Of a stretch of DNA of 64,000 nt, positions 60,442 to 64,000 are shown piece after piece. The notes below the pieces were generated by a model. That model ran no database searches. It was not told the DNA's origin and saw nothing but the letters and a program-made list of their open reading frames with translations. A program made the position numbers and the translations under genes. This stretch comes from Hahella chejuensis KCTC 2396 (GTDB lineage Bacteria; Pseudomonadota; Gammaproteobacteria; Pseudomonadales; Oleiphilaceae), in assembly GCF_000012985.1 (NCBI RefSeq), contig NC_007645.1, positions 2,820,501 through 2,884,500 on the forward strand, read 5' to 3'. Each line of letters opens with the position of its first letter. Position 1 is the first letter of the stretch.

Positions 60442-63390
60442 GTGACTGAGGATTCTCGCCCTTCACAGGATAGCTTGGACGAAGTGGTGGATCCCACTCA
60501 ACCGCAACAGGTCTGTGAACCTACTGAAATAGCGCCGGGGATGGAGCCGACGCAACTTGCGCAGGCGTCGCCTCCCGAGGAAGGCGCCCCGGAGGGGGAT
60601 GAACCCACCGAACCGCAACTGCGTACTGAGCCCCAGGAGCGTACTGAACCACAGCAGCAACCGGCGCCGCAAACCAAAGTGGTGCCGCAGCCCGCCACGG
60701 CTGTATCTTCACCCAGCACCTCTCGGCGCACCGATAATACCGCTACCGGTAAAGCCTCTACCTGGGGCGTGATTCCCCCCGCCATTCTGCAAAACTATGA
60801 CTTGGTTGAGTGGCTGACCACCATCGGCGCGGAGGCCACCGTCGGCATCGTCACCCGTCACGATACGGGCGAAGACTGCATTCTCAAACTGTATAACCCG
60901 AATATGCGCCCTAAAGATGAAGTAGTGCGCTATCTGCTGGGGAATCAGGGCAAGCATCATATTGTTAACCTGATAGAAGCTCAGTTTTGTATGAGTACTC
61001 ATCGCTTCTTCGAAGTGATGGAGTACGTGCAGGCGGGAACCTTAAAAACCTACCTGAAATCCCTTAGCGGCCCCATGTCGCTGACCATGGTGCACAAGCT
61101 GCTGGCGCAATTGCATGACGCACTGAGCCGTCTGCATGATCACGCCATCGTGCACCGGGACTTAAAGCCGGACAATATCCTGTTGCGCAGCACTTCGCCG
61201 TTGGATATCTGTCTGGTGGACTTCGGTATTTCCTCCCTGATGAATACCGAAAGCAACCGCACCTCGATCTCCCGCACCGAACGCTATGCGGCGCCGGAGG
61301 CCAGCACAGGCCTCAAATCCGCGGCGTTGGACTGGTGGTCCGTGGGTATGATCATTATGGAGTGTCTGCGCGGCAAGGGCGTTTTCGAGCAGATCGACCA
61401 CGAAACTGTGGTGGACCATAAGATTCTGCATGACATCGATGTGAGCGGCGTCGCTGACGTGCGCTGGCGCTTGTTGTGCGCAGGCCTGTTGACCCGCAAC
61501 AACGAGCTGCGCTGGGGGACGGAGCAGATCGCCCGCTGGCTGGCCGGTGATAATGATATTCCCGTTTATCGGGATCTGGAGCCAGTGAAAGCGCGCAGGG
61601 TGTCCGCGCGCGGCAAAGTGCCGGAAGGGGCCTTCCGCATAGGGTTGCACGACTGCATGACCCTGGAGGAGGTCGGCAAGGCGCTGCAATCGGAGTGGGA
61701 CGTCAATCCCCTGGTGGACAAGGTGCTGGCCAAGCAGCTGGAGAACTGGTTTTCCTCACAGGACAACCTGGAGGCGGCGCAACGGGTGCGTCACTTTGCT
61801 CAGGAAAGCAGCGATCCCAACCTGCGTTTGTTCAAGTTCATCAGTTATCTGAATCCCAACCTCAAAGCCAAGTTTAAGGAACTGGAGTTGACCCGGGAGG
61901 GGCTGCAGGCGTTTCTCGGCCAGGGCGCCAAGAACCTGACCCGCAGCAATCTGGAAACTCTGACCGGGGTCTATCGCCACAATTTATTGGAGCAGGCAGG
62001 CAAGACGCAACGTGATGTTACCCTGCGCCAGTACGCCCACAACTGGCAGCGTGAGGTTATCGCCTATCTGACCTCTCTGAAGGGACTGCGTCAGCAAAGC
62101 GGAACCGAAACGCTGATGCCGAGGGTGGAAGCCAATCCACTACTGAATATCCCGCTTAAATTCGCCGAAATGGGATCGTTCACCCAGCCCGGCGCGTTCG
62201 AAAAGATGCCGGGCATGGCCTTTATGGCCCATGTGCTGGAAGCGATTCTTAAACACCAGTCTCCCGCTGAGCTGATCGCGCAGATTCCTGTTGAGCGTTT
62301 CCGCGAAGCCTCCCAGGTCAAATGGTTCGGACGCATTTATCGAGCGGAGCCGACCAGCATCGCCGAGGCCAGATTTATTCTCGATCTGCTGCCCATGGCG
62401 GAAGCGCAGCTGGCGGACGAGCGGGAAGAGAAACGGCGTTATAAGCGCGCTTTAATTGAACGAATTATTTTCGGCTCGCTGTGGGCCGCCATGTCCACAG
62501 GCTTTATCCTGTTCACCTTGCGCAACCACGTCTCCTACCTGCAGGCGGAAAAAGGGCTGGTGTTCGGCCTGATGTTCAGCGTATTGGTGGGCTGCATTCC
62601 GTTCCGCCCGAAATATCTTTTGCTGCACGGACTGAGTCTGAGCGCACTGGTGTGCGGCTTGGCGTTGGTGGAAGGATCGCCCGTGGATCTCTCGTCGGTG
62701 GGGGATATGTTGTCCTCCATCAAGCGTTTGGGGACAAATCTTGCCGGACCAATGCAGTATCTTATTACCTTGGCGTTGGGCGGCTTCGTGGCGGGCATCG
62801 GCATTCGACAGGTGTTCGCCAAAGCGCCGGACGGGCGCATGGGGCAACGTCTGGCGAGAGTGGCCGGGTTAGCTTCGGCGGGAGGAATTTTAGCTGTAAT
62901 AGTGCTAATTCCTTCTCCAATCGCTACAATAACCGGCCTTGGCGGCCCGGCGCCCGCCAACGGAACAGTAACGCAGGACCTCGGTCCCAGCCACAGTCTG
63001 TTCCTTTACCAGCATTACAGTAGTTGGGTGAAGGCCGAAAGCAATACATTCACTCTGCAAAAACGCCTCAAAGTGAACGAAGATTTACGCGAGCGTTTTG
63101 GTAGCCGTTACGAGCAGGATGTTCAGAAGACGCGTGCGCAGCTCAATGTTGCGCAGGATCAGGCGGCGCAGAGTTTAGGGGAATACAAAACAGCTTTGGC
63201 GAACGCGTGCGATCAGAATCTGAGCGCAGAGAAGTTTACCCGTCATTTAAAGGACAACGGAGTGACAACCGCAAATCTATCCGATCAGCCTGTTACCCGC
63301 CTGCTGCTGGATCATCTCGGCCAATGCATTTCTGCTGCGGAGGCTGGAGACGACGAGCTGAAAGATCAATTAAACGCAATCTTGAATTAA
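60442..63390 (+). CDS. membrane Ser/Thr protein kinase
   Basis: 982 aa from GTG 60442 with GGAG 7 bp upstream. The Pro/Glu/Thr-rich N-terminal ~110 residues could be phosphosites. The kinase domain (~119-385) has catalytic Lys149 (CILKLYNP), HRDLKPDNILL (~238-248), DFGIS (260-264) and AAPEAS. The glycine loop is degenerate (TTIGAEATVG). A long helical region (~410-670) and four or so membrane helices (~675-840; RIIFGSLWAAMSTGFILFTL, YLITLALGGFVAGIGIRQVF) follow, and a C-terminal coiled-coil part. The catalytic residues are all present. It sits 133 bp after the PP2C phosphatase and probably forms a phosphorylation pair with it. The targets are unknown. Confidence 0.88.
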   Translation: MTEDSRPSQDSLDEVVDPTQPQQVCEPTEIAPGMEPTQLAQASPPEEGAPEGDEPTEPQLRTEPQERTEPQQQPAPQTKVVPQPATAVSSPSTSRRTDNTATGKASTWGVIPPAILQNYDLVEWLTTIGAEATVGIVTRHDTGEDCILKLYNPNMRPKDEVVRYLLGNQGKHHIVNLIEAQFCMSTHRFFEVMEYVQAGTLKTYLKSLSGPMSLTMVHKLLAQLHDALSRLHDHAIVHRDLKPDNILLRSTSPLDICLVDFGISSLMNTESNRTSISRTERYAAPEASTGLKSAALDWWSVGMIIMECLRGKGVFEQIDHETVVDHKILHDIDVSGVADVRWRLLCAGLLTRNNELRWGTEQIARWLAGDNDIPVYRDLEPVKARRVSARGKVPEGAFRIGLHDCMTLEEVGKALQSEWDVNPLVDKVLAKQLENWFSSQDNLEAAQRVRHFAQESSDPNLRLFKFISYLNPNLKAKFKELELTREGLQAFLGQGAKNLTRSNLETLTGVYRHNLLEQAGKTQRDVTLRQYAHNWQREVIAYLTSLKGLRQQSGTETLMPRVEANPLLNIPLKFAEMGSFTQPGAFEKMPGMAFMAHVLEAILKHQSPAELIAQIPVERFREASQVKWFGRIYRAEPTSIAEARFILDLLPMAEAQLADEREEKRRYKRALIERIIFGSLWAAMSTGFILFTLRNHVSYLQAEKGLVFGLMFSVLVGCIPFRPKYLLLHGLSLSALVCGLALVEGSPVDLSSVGDMLSSIKRLGTNLAGPMQYLITLALGGFVAGIGIRQVFAKAPDGRMGQRLARVAGLASAGGILAVIVLIPSPIATITGLGGPAPANGTVTQDLGPSHSLFLYQHYSSWVKAESNTFTLQKRLKVNEDLRERFGSRYEQDVQKTRAQLNVAQDQAAQSLGEYKTALANACDQNLSAEKFTRHLKDNGVTTANLSDQPVTRLLLDHLGQCISAAEAGDDELKDQLNAILN

Positions 63391-63415
63391 ACGACTAGCT
63401 ATAAGGATTAGTAAG

Positions 63416-64000
63416 ATGAAGAAATTAAGCCTCCTTATCCTCGCAGGCGCACTGGCCACTACCGGTTGTCAGCAGCAAAACGCCAAGCCGCAGAATGCGG
63501 ACCAGAAAGCCGATCAGCAATCCGCACAATCCACCAAAGATCAACGCACGCAAACCGTGACCGAAGGCGCGGTTGTCGGCGCCACTCTGGGTGCAGTGAC
63601 CGGCGCACTGGTGGATAAGGACAAACGCGGACGCGGCGCACTGGTCGGCGCAGCGGCGGGCGGCCTGATGGGCGGTCTGTTAGGCAGCCACGTGCAGGAC
63701 AAGCGCGAAGAAGCCATCTCCCAGGAAGACACTCTGGACGTGATGATCGCCAAGTCCACGGCGCAGCGTGAATACGCGCTGGACACCAGAAACAACCTGC
63801 AGAAAGAAATCGAGTCCATCGAAAAAGAAATCGCTCAAGTCAAAAAGACCAAAGTGTCCAACCAGAACAAAAAGCTGGTGTACGCCAAGCAGAATGAGCG
63901 TCTGCAAAAAGTATCCGCAGAAAACGCCGGCCAGATCGAAGTGCTGGAAGACTATCATCAGCACCTGGTGACCAAGTTCGACGCCATGCTGGCGGAAAAC
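63416..64000 (+). CDS. glycine-zipper lipoprotein (cut by window end)
   Basis: The first 195 codons are present. AAGGA lies 8 bp before the ATG. A lipoprotein signal with lipobox ALATTGC (Cys18) is followed by a Gln/Lys-rich linker, then a glycine-zipper stretch VVGATLGAVTGALV and ALVGAAAGGLMGGLLG (~50-85). A coiled-coil region continues to the window edge (NLQKEIESIEKEIAQVKKTK). Glycine-zipper lipoproteins are inserted in the outer or inner membrane and influence envelope stability. It lies 25 bp after the kinase gene and probably belongs to the same unit. Confidence 0.85.
   Translation, partial: MKKLSLLILAGALATTGCQQQNAKPQNADQKADQQSAQSTKDQRTQTVTEGAVVGATLGAVTGALVDKDKRGRGALVGAAAGGLMGGLLGSHVQDKREEAISQEDTLDVMIAKSTAQREYALDTRNNLQKEIESIEKEIAQVKKTKVSNQNKKLVYAKQNERLQKVSAENAGQIEVLEDYHQHLVTKFDAMLAEN

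Overview
The window looks like chromosomal DNA of a marine gammaproteobacterium of the Hahella type (Oceanospirillales). This is inferred from gene content: a PEP-CTERM/exosortase-type regulatory operon (prsK-prsR-prsT), a polyhydroxyalkanoate phasin next to a PhaD-like TetR regulator, GpsA, SixA and ExoIII housekeeping genes, and very large secreted repeat proteins. No rRNA, tRNA, CRISPR array or intact transposon was seen.

Layout. 1-3.0 kb: 3' end of an SLC13-type permease, a 50-codon overlapping ORF, a family-2 glycosyltransferase and a DegT-type aminotransferase, closed by a bidirectional terminator. 3.1-9.7 kb (minus): the PrsK/PrsR/PrsT signalling and lipoprotein operon, headed by a small membrane protein. 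9.8-18.8 kb: envelope and lipid genes (SDR epimerase, PlsC-like acyltransferase, permuted papain-like protein), a voltage-sensor-like membrane protein without a pore, the phasin/PhaD pair, ExoIII, a DUF523-DUF1722 protein and an HD phosphohydrolase. 19.0-25.0 kb: a receiver-PP2C/STAS partner-switch pair, gpsA, sixA, a class V aminotransferase, a CBS protein and ExoD. 25.0-26.6 kb: a scarred stretch with palindromic repeats, an IS3-type transposase remnant, the tail of a broken gene, a Cys-rich copper-binding protein, a small secreted peptide and ChaB.

27.4-51.0 kb is the most unusual part. Seven closely spaced plus-strand genes end at one strong terminator: an exported rhodanese lacking its catalytic Cys, a membrane-anchored transglutaminase-like protein, a ~3600-residue LamG/Gly-rich/Ig/FN3 protein, a Sec-exported RHS protein with a variable C-terminal domain, a small two-helix membrane protein with a Cys4 cluster (candidate immunity protein), and a ~2070-residue protein combining a Sec signal, FN3-like repeats and a long RTX array. 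I read this as a cell-surface or contact-dependent (polymorphic-toxin-like) export locus.

51.1-64.0 kb: a dCache/PAS diguanylate cyclase, then a four-gene overlapping operon (MoxR AAA+ ATPase, small bpX5-like protein, degenerate vWA plus propeller protein, bpX6-like plus propeller protein) resembling the MoxR-vWA-beta-propeller ternary systems. Divergent from it are a PP2C phosphatase, a membrane Ser/Thr kinase and a glycine-zipper lipoprotein cut by the window end. The phosphatase and kinase may control the ternary system by reversible phosphorylation.
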